Positions 1 to 21,691 of a stretch of DNA of 64,000 bases are shown piece by piece. Below the pieces are notes generated by a model that ran no database searches, was not told where the DNA came from, and was given only the letters and a program-made list of their open reading frames with translations. Every line of letters starts with the position of its first letter. Within the stretch, counting starts at the first letter, position 1. Source of the DNA: Sphaerolaimus hirsutus (Eukaryota; Nematoda; Chromadorea; Monhysterida; Sphaerolaimidae). Position numbers and translations under genes: made by a program. The DNA lies in contig OZ038460.1 in assembly GCA_964036195.1 (NCBI GenBank), positions 6,575,504 through 6,639,503 on the forward strand. Reading direction: 5' to 3'.

Positions 1-2066
1 CCCCGCCCACTTTGATTTCTTCACCGCCGGCATAAAAGCTTCGTGTGGGTTTTATGCCGTACGTTTTTTGGTAGCATTTCATTTTCGGACGATTTTTAGT
101 CGTTTGCAAATTGCAATTCCCTTTTTCATCTGGTAGCGGAAACTGACTTGAAAACTGGCAAGAATCCAAAGATATTACAAAGTTGTAAGGAACATGTCAA
201 AAAAGCGATACTTAACAAATCCTGGTTCTTGTCACTTGAAAAAATGCGGAATTAAGCTCCAGGTGTTCTATACTACTTTGCACTTTAACTGCGCGTGGCC
301 CAGGTGCTAATTTCATTCGCGTAGGTATTTAGGCGTAAATATGTTAAGTCGCATTATTTTCAGTCATTATCACATGATAATGAACTACTTAGGCATTGCG
401 CGCGCTTTCTATCAGCGGGCAGGTTCTCGTATAATAGCTGAATAAAAATATTGCCGTATTTGTTGTTTGAACACATTAATACGACGGTGTTATGGCTTCA
501 TTAAATGTTGCAATTACAATTTTTAGCTTTTTCACCACCCCAAGTTTGTATTTTATGGCCGACTGCGGTCATAGCCCAAGTTTGAATTCGTGCCGTCTTA
601 CCTGGCTCGCCCCGGCGGCGCTAATGGCACAAGTAGCGTTGGAAAACCGACTCGAAAGCCAGCTGAACTATGATGACAAAACCCGAGAGTGGATTCGGGT
701 TTTGCGGTTTGCTAGATTCGGGTCTCTCGAAATATTGATTCTGCGATTCCGGGTCTTATTGTACTCGATAAATAGGTATAATCTGCCATATATTTTTTGA
801 GTAACTTCCCCACGAAGTATTGAGGGGAAATTGGCATATAATACTGGCTGGTGCAACTGCAAGTTGACAAATGCTTTAGTTTTGACTTATGATTTTGCTC
901 TTGACTTTTAACTGGACTCTTGACTTTGTCACATGCCACATGTGACAAAGTCAAGAGTCAAGTTAAAAGTCAAGAGTAAAGCATACTTGTCAAATTGTGG
1001 GACTGGCCTCTGGAGTGACAGTGTGGCACAAATTTGCTAAAATAATGAAGTTTTAAAATAATGAACAAAGGTGAGTGGAAATTCACTTCACATCATTTAA
1101 CTGAAGTGTTGTCCATCCATATTCATTTGATGATTTCATCTGATGACAATGCAAAGTTCAATAAACTCAATTAGTCCAATTTGTAAAAAAAGATTTTGGA
1201 GTGTGTTGTAAAAATGTTTTTGGAACTAGTCATTATGCATCTGGAATGTGGACAAATAACAACTTTCGCACCTGCAATTTTGTCAATCTTTGATGTTATC
1301 AATTTTTTGTGCCAAATACATAAATATGCACCTGCACAAAAATGGCCATTTTTAAATATTGTGAATGACTGGTGTGGCTCATGTCAAATGGATCATGCAT
1401 TTTAGCGGAGAAGCGATTTACTTATTGTAAATTTCATAAATTTTTCAGCATATAATTGCCATCAAATCAAATCCGGGTTCTGCCTAACTTGTCGGGTCGG
1501 GTCGGGTTTCGAACCCTAGTTCGCGCAGAAATAGCACTGTTTCATTCGTTGCCAAGCCGAAAATGGGTGAACTTCCGCTCTGTGTCATCGTATCCATTTA
1601 ACGGCAGGTGCGCTTTTGCGTTGCTTCTCCACCAACAGGGAAAACTTTGTGTATTTATCACTGTTTGCTGGGCCTGGGCAATTTATCACGGCGCGTGTTT
1701 GCACTTTTCTGTCAATTTCGCCCCCTATCGCATTATTTTGGCTTCTAACTTCTAAGATAGATGTAAACTAGTTTTTATTCTATAACAGGTAGCTCAAAGT
1801 TTTTGTGCACTTTTTGGTTATCAAATATGAATGGTTCATGATTGAGTACGTCGTCTGTGCGCCATATGCTTGCGAAATGTGTTTGCTATGTTTTTTTATG
1901 AAATAAAACATTTTTCAGAAAAACAGCCGTTTTTATATCAGGTAAGGTGGCTAATGATGGAGGAAAAATAAATATATTTTTATCCACTGAAGTTCTAAAG
2001 GTGTTTTAAACAATATGTGGTAAAAATTGGTGGAAATAAATGGTATAATTACTATACTCGGCGGAC
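1..2066. other. No gene recognised; AT-rich intergenic DNA
   Basis: Open frames here are short, lack domain signatures and do not chain through splice sites. Around 670-740 and 1485-1525 there are short runs of CCCGA / TCGGG-type repeats that resemble remnants of small transposons; another such run lies at 9400-9440. A foldback at 847-1007 is listed separately. The segment at about 2050-2066 (TATACTCGGCGGACATCAC) resembles the end of the GTATAGTC foldback family seen at 16061, 33655 and 38303. Confidence 0.5.
847..1007. repeat. Foldback (inverted repeat) element
   Basis: The two arms are near-perfect reverse complements meeting at about 930 (GTCACATG / CATGTGAC). They are built from repeated CAAGAGTCAAGTTAAAAG-type units, and the outer ends are TTGACAAATGCTTTA and TAAAGCATACTTGTCAA. 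There is no coding content. It is most likely a small MITE or a hairpin-forming repeat. I could not assign a target duplication. Confidence 0.6.
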
Positions 2067-2074
2067 ATCACATT

Positions 2075-2580
2075 TAGGGTACAAACGGGATCCCGATCCC
2101 GATCCCGGATCCCGTGAAATTCCGGGATTTAGCAGTCCCGATCCCGATCCCGAAATCCAAAAATACCAATCCCGATCCCGATCCCGAAAACTTTCAAATC
2201 CCGATCCCGATCCCGAGAATCTCCCAAGTCCGGGATCCCGATCCCGGAAAAAATAGTGGAAATTATAAAAAGTGAAAAAATGACATTTTTGCATGCAAAA
2301 ATGTGAACGCAAACCCCCAGCGTCCATTTTATGTCACTTTTCTGGCATCCAACAGTGTTCTGAGACCTTTATGAACAACTGTGAATGCTAGAACAGTGAA
2401 GAAAATCTCTATCCCTAGATCCCGATCCCGAAAACATGCCAATCCCGATCCCGATCCCGTGACCCCAATCCCGGCCAATCCCGATCCCGAAACCCCAATC
2501 CCGATCCCGATCCCGAAATCTCAAAAAGTGAATCCCGATCCCGATCCCGATCCCGAAAAGTCAATCCCGTTTGAACCCTA
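2075..2580. mobile_element. hAT-type MITE, GATCCC family, copy 1
   Basis: The ends are TAGGGTACAAACGGGATCCC and GGGATTGAC-type/CCCGTTTGAACCCTA in inverted orientation. Flanking 8-mers are ATCACATT (2067-2074) and ATCACACT (2581-2588), 7 of 8 identical, as expected of a decayed 8-bp hAT target duplication. Both subterminal regions are arrays of the hexamer GATCCC/CCCGAT. The middle, about 2255-2395, is unique sequence. A second copy in the same window (12313-12848) has the same ends and the same central segment in the opposite orientation. Confidence 0.75.
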
Positions 2581-3344
2581 ATCACACTTAGTCAAAAATA
2601 ATCTCTCCAAATTTCTCGCAGAACACTCGACCTTTAGCAACTTATTGCATGCTGTTAGCCCTAAATCTTCAAGCAACATTTCTATGCGAAACGGTACTTC
2701 TATTATTTATTTCGCTAAATATGTCTGATAGAAAAAAGTGATAGAATTTTCTGGCAATACGCACGAATTTACTCCTCATGGGCCATGGCAGTTGTATAGT
2801 TCTCGGAATGACAATGTGACCTGTTTATATGGGGTGAGTTACCTTTCTTTTGGCAACCTGCCAATAGGTTTGGATTATACAAAAGCACAAAACGACTATG
2901 TAGGGGAGCCATCTCTCAAGTCTCAGCTGGGCACATCCGCCAGTAGTTATATTGAAAAAAGTAAATGTCTGAAGCAGGGATGGCCCAAAATGTTTTTTAC
3001 GACCCTGTTTTTTAAAAAAACCAACAACATTCTTTCAACATTTTTTTATATTAAATAAAACGGGTTTTTTAAAAGTTCCCAAATATGGTTATGGGTCAAC
3101 ATATACAGGTATAACAAGACAATTGCCAGTAGTTTGTGATGTTATATATAGCCTCAGAATGGCTGGTAGGTATTTAGGTAATTAAGACTTTAGGTATTTA
3201 GGTATTAATTGTATTGGGCACTTTTTCATTACTGGGTGTTATATCATGGACATCACAACCCTATATTATCCAGAATCTACCCCATTCAAAGTCATCTACA
3301 CAATTCAAGTTCATAATTCCCTTAAATATCACCCCCATCCGCAG
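2581..3344. other. Upstream region of the cv-2-like gene; no separate gene
   Basis: No supported coding region. Around 2975-3085 there is a short GGGATGG...-type repeat with TTTTTT/AAAAAA arms. The sequence directly before the first codon reads CATCCGCAG|ATG at 3336-3347, a good splice acceptor abutting the start codon. The mRNA therefore probably begins either with a non-coding upstream exon or with a trans-spliced leader, as is common in nematodes; the sequence alone cannot tell which. Confidence 0.45.
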
Positions 3345-13365
<10,021 letters not shown>

Positions 13366-13975
13366 ATTTGGTTAATTTTGATTGAGTAGGTTTGGTTGTT
13401 GCGGAATGATGATAAGTATTTTACTTGACCTTAAGATGGTAAGTAGCTAGCAATTTTTGCAAAGTGTGCAGTTATTTGAAAAAAAATTTATGTGTGATAT
13501 AAATTTTAGGTATATGTATGTATTTCGTGGCTTCTTTTCAGTCAAGGCAATTTCAACCATCGCAGAAAAAATTGAGATTCAATGTGTAAAAGAATTTCAT
13601 TGTTGTTGATAAATAATTGAAGTGCCGTCTGCCTGGATGAAAATTGGCTATTTTATTAGGTCGTGCCAATTGTGAAGTAATACGTTGTGTCAATTTACAT
13701 TTCCACTCGCAAGATTCAGATATTTTTACACTCGAGATATTTTTATTTTTTGTTGTATGTACATTTTTGCCATGCAGCGCAATGATATTTTTTTGTTGAT
13801 TCGATTCAAAATATTATTTACTTCCCGCGATTATAGATTTCTATGATGATTTATCCCACCGTGCATCTCATTATTTTCCCCAGCGAACTTATTTGTCGCA
13901 TTGATGACCTTTGATTGGACCAGGAAATCAGTGGCTTGGATGAAGGCTGAAGTCACATTTGATCAAATGTAGCAT

Positions 13976-14230
13976 ATACCGTATTTACTCGAATAATCCC
14001 CCCTTCCTTCCTTCAGGCATATGATTTATTTGTTGTGTATAATTCGAACAAAAAATGATATGTTATGCTGTTAAAAAGCATATTTCATGAAATGAATTAC
14101 TAGAAGCATGCTTGCAAATTTTGACGAAAAGTTAATTCCCATTGAATAGTTCCCCCTCGAACAGTCCCCCGTCAAAAAAGTCTGACTAAAAAATAATTCC
14201 CCGGGGTATTATTCGAGTAAATACTGTAAA
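13976..14230. mobile_element. CCGTATT-family MITE
   Basis: TACCGTATTTACTCGAATAA at the left and TTATTCGAGTAAATACTGTA at the right are inverted ends flanked by TA. Between them lie short pyrimidine runs and AT-rich sequence without coding potential. Confidence 0.75.
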
Positions 14231-15893
14231 AATAAAATACACGACAAGTTGATTTCCTGTGCCAATAGAACAGGCCACTGTTCAATGCATATTCCTTATC
14301 ACGCGATGAGATGTTTTTACTGCCGCCCAAATGTCGATTTTTTGTTGCCCATTTCATGGCTGTTGCTAATACATAGAAGTTCAAACTCAATAGTTTTACT
14401 ATCTGCGAGCTTTGACGATCACTATCGACGAATATTTTGTGTCCTTCAAATTTCCGAGTGAATATTGCGTATATGTTCGGACCTGTGCCATTATGCATGT
14501 AAACCCGTTACGCATCAAGAACCGGCACGCATCTAACTATACCTGGCATGCTGAAAATATGCCATAAAAACATGATCTAGTTATTTTAAAGGTGAAAATC
14601 TATAAAATGTATGAAAATTGGGTGAAATAGCGAGTTTGGGTGAAAATTAGGGTAACATTGCTCAAAAGCAGTCCAGATAGCTAGATAGCTAGGTAATTTG
14701 CAGGGGGAGGGCTGTTCAGGGGAAAGTAACCAAAAAAAAATTGCCTCTGGTATAGATAGATGGCTGGGCGGTTTGGGTTGGGGTTACCCACCCCCTTTCT
14801 TAGCCATGCGTGTATAATGTGCGTTAAATAGGTCTACATGCATAATGGGTTTACATGCGTAATAGGCCTGACCCATGTTAAACATCATGTATTAGTGCGT
14901 AAACTAATGGAAAAGACATGGTTCGTTATTCGTGCTTCCTTTGTATGGCACTGGCGTTGTTCCAAATGTCAGATGCCACCAAAAATGCGCCATGCTACAT
15001 GTTGTTTTTTAATAAATGTCGCCATTGATGTCTTAGATTTTGAGACTATTGACATTTGGATTCGCTATCAATATTTTTGTGTGGAGCAGAATATCAATCA
15101 GAAACTCAAAATCTTTGAACTGATTTGAGTATAACCCACAACACAAAGAATACACTGTTTAAAAAATATATACCCAGTCAACTGATAAAATAGCGCGCAT
15201 TTTTCGCAATCAAGGTGGAAAACTCGTCGATGCAAAAAACCCTTCTCAAGGTTGTTTGTGCCCCGCTATAAGCGTCATTGTTATTTATCTCGCGCAAACG
15301 AGACGATACGGTCGCAAATTACCAACCAGCAAAAAATGAGCGTTTTTTACATTATTTTTAGCGAAAGTAGAATATTTCAAAATTTCAAAAATTCTTCAAA
15401 AAGTTACCCTTCATTGAATTTTTACTCAATTTATTGATGAATGAAATCGACGAATTCGATGCATGGATCAATTTGCGGTGCCGCGGCAGCGTCTAATAAT
15501 GCCGCGCAAGGTCGCATGTGGCCGCGTCACATTCTGGGCCACATGAGACTGGATTTATTTATTGAATGGTGGTATATTTTATAATTCGTGTAAATAAAAT
15601 TACTGGATTTTGCGGTGGGACCAACTAGGGTTCGGAATTAGATCACGGTTTTGAGAGAAACGTTGTCAAAAATAGGATTTTGAGTGGACATCTTGACTAA
15701 AAAGTCAATATAATTTACTGATTATGTCGTTTTTATATAGGTCACTGTTTTTGGATATCTACGGTCCTCCAGACAGGTTGGCAGATGTACCTAGCTTAAG
15801 AAGCTTCACAATGTTCTGCGGAAATTGTTCGAAGTTTCCAGAGCTTTGAAGGCGACCGTGTATTGTCGTATATTCTCCAGGATTATCGGGTGT

Positions 15894-16054
15894 AGTCATG
15901 GAAACAGCGCCAGGACTTTGGAGTCAAGCGCCATGACGCTTTTTCGAACCCAGCGCCAAGCGCCAATGGCGCCACAGCGAATTAGCGCCAAGCGTCAAAA
16001 GCGCCATGGCGCTTTTTCATTTGAAGCTACCGCCATGGCGCTTTTCCATCACTA
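15894..16054. mobile_element. hAT-type MITE, GGCGCC family, short copy
   Basis: TAGTCATGGAAACAGCGCC at the left and GGCGCTTTTCCATCACTA at the right. Flanks ATCGGGTG (15886-15893) and ATCGGGTA (16055-16062) agree at 7 of 8. The 161-bp body is almost entirely AGCGCCAAGCGCCAATGGCG units. Confidence 0.8.
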
Positions 16055-16060
16055 ATCGGG

Positions 16061-16806
16061 TATAGTCGGCAGACATGATATTATACAGGTTTGGTCCACT
16101 AATGTTTCCCTTCACTAATGTTTCCCTTCGCTGAGCGTCGACTGAGGCGGAACATAAGTTCCGACTGCCGATTAAAATAAAAATAGAAATAAAAACCTAT
16201 ATAAAATAAAAAATCTTATTTTGGCATCGTGCCAAAAAGCTGGAATGTTGATGGGTTACATTGCTTCACACCAAGCCATGTGCCACTGTTATTCCGTGCT
16301 CTCGCGCCAGCCTACATCTTAAAATTGCACGTGAATTTTGCTCGGCCGGGCGTGTCGTTTTCCCCATACAAACTTGTGATTTTTACGAACCTTTCGAGGC
16401 CCACCACGCACTTAAAAATGGGAATTGTAGGTCGAGCGTACGCACAGGGGGCTAAAATTATGTGCGTTCTCTGTCAAATGTAAGAAATCGTAAAAATTTA
16501 ACTGTCGTTATTGAGCTCACACACAAAAAAGATGAGCCTGACGGAACGTTCGTGATTTTTGGACAGAAATCTTTGATTTTGATTTTTTTTCACGTTAAGC
16601 CGAAATCTGAGTTGACACAGACCTTGTGTCAACTAGTGTGCAGCCCATCGGATCAGCGTGCCGTCAGCACGCCAGTAAAGCGTGATTTCATCATTTTTGT
16701 TACGCATTGTATTTAACCCATTTTTCATTTTTGGCCGAATTCCAAAAATGATGTCATCGCTGTGGCTCCTACAGTATCATTGTATAGTGTAATGTCTGCC
16801 GACTTT
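16061..16806. mobile_element. GTATAGTC foldback element with internal inserts
   Basis: TATAGTCGGCAGACATGATA at the left and TGTAATGTCTGCCGACTTTA at the right are related inverted ends. Inside, 16588-16655 holds one arm of another element (GCCGAAATCTGAGTTGACAC, then ACTAGTGTGCAGCCC), the same as the arms of the foldback at 27905-28123. Confidence 0.5.
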
Positions 16807-17319
16807 ACTCACCTAGATTTTATATCCGATCGGCGGTTCCGCGGTCGATTTTTTTGCGGTGACTCTGAGTCTTCTAAGAGTCCTTCAGCCAAGGGTGCAA
16901 GAAAGCTGCTTTCATAAATCCGCTGACAACTTTGCTTACAGTAAATATATGCATGTCTGTCACTTGAGCAGTGCCATTAAACGCGCCACGGTGTATTCAA
17001 CTTTAAAAAGCTAAAATGGCGTCATTAATATTATACATGGCGCCATAACACCTCTATCTCAAACACGAATATCACTTTCAATGGGATACATGTAGAGCGT
17101 GTTCTCTGGCTGACATTCCGCGTCCGGTACAAACAAATGTGTTTGGCCCCCGCGGCTCTCCATGAAACCCGATTCCCAAATGCATGAATTTCCCTGTTCT
17201 CGATGTTCCATGCGAGCATTTATTATTGCGGTTGTTTACGTGCCAGTGGCGGCTGGCTGTATTGCAGATCTGAGTGTGTTTACTGTTTTATGATGTGTTT
17301 CTTCTTTTATAGGCAGAGG

Positions 17320-17455
17320 AAGATCTCATGAATCGGGTGCCGATCCCAGATCCTGTAAAATGCCGTGTCAAATGTCGTGTAAAACGAATTTTGCCACATT
17401 ACAGGGTATTTTACATGATTTTCACACTTTGCATGGCATTTACAGGCCCCCAGAT
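17320..17455. repeat. CCTGTAAAATGTCA foldback fragment
   Basis: CCCAGATCCTGTAAAATGCC and an inverted counterpart TTTTACATGATTTTCACAC, then GCATGGCATTTACAGG, are arms of the same family as 25118-25256. No intact target duplication was found. Confidence 0.5.
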
Positions 17456-19017
17456 GTGATGGTTGGCTGCTTTCACAGGGTTTATTTCACAATTTTCATC
17501 TGTCACAGAGTTCCTGTCTATTTTATTTACGAGCTTCCCACCATTTACCGCACTATTGATGTGCGCATTTGCATTTCAATGCCGCTTCAATAAATACAAT
17601 ACGTAGTGAATAGCGAAAACATTTCGAAAACATGTTTATTTTTTACGGATTGACACACAAAATCACAGTGCCCAGCACTTTGTTGCGGTTAGCGAAAGTA
17701 CTTTAATATTGATGTTTTGCACCACTTTGAAGCTGGTACGTTTGCGCCAGAATTCCAGGTAAAATACTTTTTACGCAGCTATGAATATTTAGTGATGAGT
17801 CAGCTACACAAGTGTTTCAGTCCGTCCGTTTGTTTGGTGTTGTTTACCTACCTAGGTATATTCAGTTCATGAACTTTCCCCGAAAAAAATGAGAAGAAAT
17901 GTTTTTGGCATAATCAACTATTTTATGAAATTGTCACAAGTAGCTATCTTTTCAAGCTTTTACCTACCCGCATTTACCAGAGGGCCGCGTACCAACGGTG
18001 GTATTATAAGCACTAACAGTAAATGGAATGCATGATTCATAAATCCATGCATTTGTAGTAGTCAGTTTATTTTAGGTACACTGGCCCGTGTGTATGCGTG
18101 TTTTGTTATAATTGTATTTTATTTATGAAAACAGGCCCATTTTGATTCTAACATGTACAAAATTTATGTAGGTACCTACCTATTTATTTATCTGGCCATA
18201 ATTTGCGAATTTGTTACGCAGCAATGTGTGATTTCGGGATTTACCTAGGTATTAGTTTCAACACGTTTGATCAGAAACGCCCTGAATCGGTGAATGAACA
18301 CGCAATAGGTATCGATGCACACAAAAAAGCGAACTCCATCCACTGTCAATGTAAGCAAGTAATAAACCGATCCTATTATTTATCGACAAAATCCCCAGTT
18401 CCAGTCTCCAAACGCACGCCGCTTACTTACATTCTTCCTGCACGTGCATATCCGAACTTGTATTTATGCGAGTACTTATTTTTACCTGTATTATATGTAT
18501 GTAGATACCTTTACGCCAGGTATGTTGACTAAAAGTATTGTTATAGTGTAGTACGTCAATTACGTTGCAATTTCGATGGTCCAAACTTTAAACTAAGGCA
18601 ACGAATACAAATAGCGCTGCCGGGTGTTCCGGAAGTTCTCGGACAGTTAAGTTTGTAGGTGTATTCCAGGAAGTTTGATAAACATGGATACCTATTATGA
18701 CTGAAAAGTAACATTAAGCAAAATATTAACTAATTCATGTGAATATGAATACGGGTAGTATTCTATTTGTTTTCAATCCGCAGTTGTGTTTTTGCTGCAG
18801 TGGTATAGAACAATTCATGTGTGTGTTTTTTTCTATCCTCATAAATTCATTGTTGTCCCCGTGTGCGTGCACCACACAAGTTGATACTGAATATTGTTGA
18901 AAATTATGATGGAAGTAATAAATACAGTTTAACTCCACAATCTTTGGCAAAAATGTCTCCCCTGAGGGATTTATTTAAGGTTGAATGAGTCACGGCATGC
19001 AAGCAATTTTCCCAACC

Positions 19018-19216
19018 GGTGCCAGTTCCGGAAAATGAGAAGTGAACTGGCAAGTGAATTGGCAAGTGAAATGGTGAAAGTGAAGAGAAATTACTTTTTA
19101 TTTTGTAGGTATTTTTTTACTTCGCTTTTGCCAATTCACTTGCCGTTTCACTTCACCTTTGCACTTTGATGTCGCCTTTGCCATTTCACTTTTCACTTCT
19201 CATTTTTCGGAACTGG
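19018..19216. mobile_element. GTGCCAGTTCC foldback MITE
   Basis: GGTGCCAGTTCCGGAAAATG plus AGAAGTGAACTGGCAAGTG at the left is mirrored by TTGCCATTTCACTTTTCAC, TTCTCATTTTTCGGAACTGG at the right. The arms are arrays of AAGTGAAATGGC-like units. A second, heavily interrupted copy has the same ends at 57931 and 61216. Confidence 0.65.
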
Positions 19217-19645
19217 CCGCTGACCTACTATTTCTGGGACAGCCAGGTAAAATCTGCGTTTGACTGCAATCGATCCCTACTCCATTCCTGTCTGTGTGCA
19301 TGCCATTTTACTACGCCATTCTTTACAACGAGCTGACAGCAAATGCCTGCTCAGCACTGTCACATGTTTCTGCAACGGAAACTAGATTTGAAAACGTGCC
19401 AAGTTCAGTTGTTTTCCCCACACACTTGTTGATTGCTGTTGTTGTTTATGTAAATAGCTATAAATAGGTACTGTTGTTTTCTTCTGAAATTTGATTAGTT
19501 ATGTGTAAACAGGTAAACGTTCTTTTCCGGTGGCGGAGCATTCAATCTCACAAATTCAATCGATATTCTTAGTATTCTCAGTAATGTGACTCGATAGCCA
19601 ATTGTATTTGCTTTTGCATTATTTTTAATTCATACTCACCACAAC

Positions 19646-19655
19646 TTTATTACAG
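19646..19655 (+). promoter_or_regulatory. Splice acceptor upstream of the membrane-protein start
   Basis: The sequence CTTTATTACAG precedes the start codon by about 20 bases, with an A-rich leader (ATAAAAAAAATTGATAAAA) between. It is a plausible cis or trans splice acceptor defining the 5' end of the coding exon. Confidence 0.4.
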
Positions 19656-19674
19656 ATAAAAAAAATTGATAAAA

Positions 19675-21691
19675 ATGTCGTTTCTACCTAATCTATCGTC
19701 TTCATTACCTCTATTTATCATTGCGTTCTTGCCAACAATGGTCTCAGCTAATGGTGGAATGGCACTTTATTTGGGCACAATTTTGGGCAGTATATTTGGA
19801 GGTGCAGTGATTATTGGCATATTGGTATTCTTCATGTACTTCTTCTGTAAAAAGACTGTTATCAAGGATTACAAGGTGAGATTCTTCTCTTGCCCAGTCC
19901 TTTACATTGAGAGATAGGAACTGTGAAGTGACTAGTCAAATGACAGCTTTTTGACAGTGATGACAGAATTGGCCGTAATTGACAGAGTTTTGACAGTTGT
20001 GACAGATTTTTGACAGTGTTTGAAATGCTCTGCCGAATATTTTCAAAAAAGTTACAGATCCTTGGTAAAAAAATCACCGGCATTTGAAACTTTATTGACC
20101 ATTAAACAAGATCTATGAAACTTTGTAATTTGACTGGTCATTGAAAGTTGACCTGCCCTTACAAAATATTTGGAACTTAACATGCAATGTAAAACTATAA
20201 TGTTGATACATTTAAAATTTATTTCCGCTCACCATCTGCTGAAATTGAATTAATGAACTCAAAATGTGGAAATCTAGGCATCAACATTTCCAACTCACAA
20301 CACCCCCCCCCATTCCTAGGACCACCACAATCACCCATCTGGTGGCACCACCACAATCAGCCTTGGCAAATCCACAGTAAAACTGCCACCCACAGCCAAA
20401 GTGGAGTATGTGGTGCCAGCACCCCAGCCACAGCAGCCACATCACCAAGAGCCAAGAGACTCTTGGTTGACCAATAATACACAGCAGCAGCAGTTGGGCA
20501 TGCAGGATGGCCAGGCACAGAGAATGCACAATGGCAGTGTGTCCATTGCCAGCACGGCGCCTTTGCCTGGTGGGTGGTGGGCGGGGTTTTGGAGAGATTT
20601 TTAGAATTTCTTGTGCGCCTTAGCTTATTTTGAGTGCACGGCACTTTGTGTACCGTATTTCCTCGAAATACCCCCCCCCCCTTGAAATACCCCCCCCCTC
20701 GTTTGACCCCCCCCCCCTCTCTAGACCACTATGAAACAATCACCCCCCCCCTTGAAATACCCCCCCAGATTGAGTGTAAAGAGAACGTACATGACAAATA
20801 CTGCAGTTTGTGTTCTGCGTAGTGCAGAACACACGTTAAAACAATGTTGTAATCACGTTAGAACAGTGTTTTTACCATCTAAGTACTAATATTAGTATAC
20901 AGGAGTTGATACATGTCAGTTATTGATGCATTTTTCTACCCCAGCACACATCACAAACCACGATTTTGTACTAAGATTTCAAAAAAATTTCCTGTGAACT
21001 AATAACCCCTCCCCTCGAAATACCCCCCCCCTCGTTTAACCCCCCCCCCCCTCTCGGGAGCACTATGAAACGATCACCCCCCGGGGGGTATTTCGAGGAA
21101 ATACGGTAAATATATGTTTGCATTTCCTCAGGAAGAAGGTACCGGTACTCACCTTCACGCATAATTTTTAAATACTTGAGTACAGAAAACGTATTTAGGA
21201 TAGAATTTTAAATCAGCTATTTCATGGCACTCATGGGGAAAAAACTAGAAATGGGGGAAAATCATCAAAATTTGGTATAAAAGTGCATATAGATATAGCA
21301 AAGGGTAGCTGGAAATTAGCAAAAAAAAGCAGATGACCTAGTGAAATTAAAGGTAAAAAATGGACAAAAAAGTCTGAAGGTTTCTTTCAGTGAAAATTGT
21401 GGCAAAATTTCACAAAAAACTCACTTTTATGTTTTCTGGGGAAAAGTATTTTACACACGTTTACTCATGAGTAAAAGTTGACAAAAATTTACTGTAAGTT
21501 TCTGTAATCTGTACAGGTACCTAATATGAGTTGGCTTAACACAACAAAACTTATACTGGTAAAAATATCCACCACAAAAACACCACGCAGACGGAGATCG
21601 GCAGCGATATGGCAGTGAAAGTCAGCAACCACCCATGCCAGTCTTGTACCAGCCACAACAACCCGCCACTGGCTTTGGTTCAGCTGTATGA
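19675..21691 (+). CDS. Small single-pass membrane protein with Gln/Pro/His-rich tail; not recognised
   Basis: Exons 19675-19875, 20320-20569 and 21591-21691 (phases 0 and 1) give 183 residues. The ATG at 19675 (AAAAATGTCG) follows a splice-acceptor-like site by about 20 bases. Residues 1-24 look like a cleavable signal peptide (LPLFIIAFLPTMVSA). About 33-57 is a strong membrane helix rich in Gly, Ile and Phe, ending YFFCKKTVIKDYK. The remaining 125 residues should be cytoplasmic. They are low-complexity and polar, with PQPQQPHHQEP, a QQQQ run and a C-terminal stretch rich in Gln, Pro and Tyr. There is no catalytic motif and no Cys-rich ectodomain. The layout resembles small type I adaptor proteins such as Shisa-like ones, but no diagnostic cysteines are present, so I do not name it. 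Frame, donors (AAG|GTGAGA, CTG|GTGGGT) and acceptors (CTAG, GCAG) are consistent. Intron 2 holds a CCGTATT-family MITE. Confidence 0.72.
20650..21113. mobile_element. CCGTATT-family MITE in intron 2 of the membrane-protein gene
   Basis: TACCGTATTTCCTCGAAATA at the left and GTATTTCGAGGAAATACGGTA at the right are perfect inverted ends flanked by TA. Each end has two or three C-rich blocks (CCCCCCCCCCTTG, GTTTGACCCCCC, GACCACTATGAAACAATCAC). The middle is unique AT-rich sequence. Confidence 0.85.

Larger units (their letters stand above)
13366..19640. other. Gene-poor interval between the cv-2-like gene and the membrane-protein gene
   Basis: I see no chain of exons here. Open frames are short and show no domain signatures. 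Part of it may be 3' UTR or further introns if the donor at 13361 is used. Recognisable repeats are at 13976-14230, 15894-16054, 16061-16806, 17320-17450 and 19018-19216. About 18100-18500 contains several TACCTACCTA/TAGGTAGGTA short repeats. Confidence 0.5.

Noticed and set aside
2017..2581. Asp-Pro repeat protein (PDPDPDP)
   Set aside because: It is the GATCCC array of a hAT MITE read in frame, not a gene.
20640..21113. CRISPR-like or telomere-like C-rich repeat
   Set aside because: The C-blocks are few, irregular and bounded by inverted ends; spacing and lack of spacers rule out CRISPR, and the host is eukaryotic.
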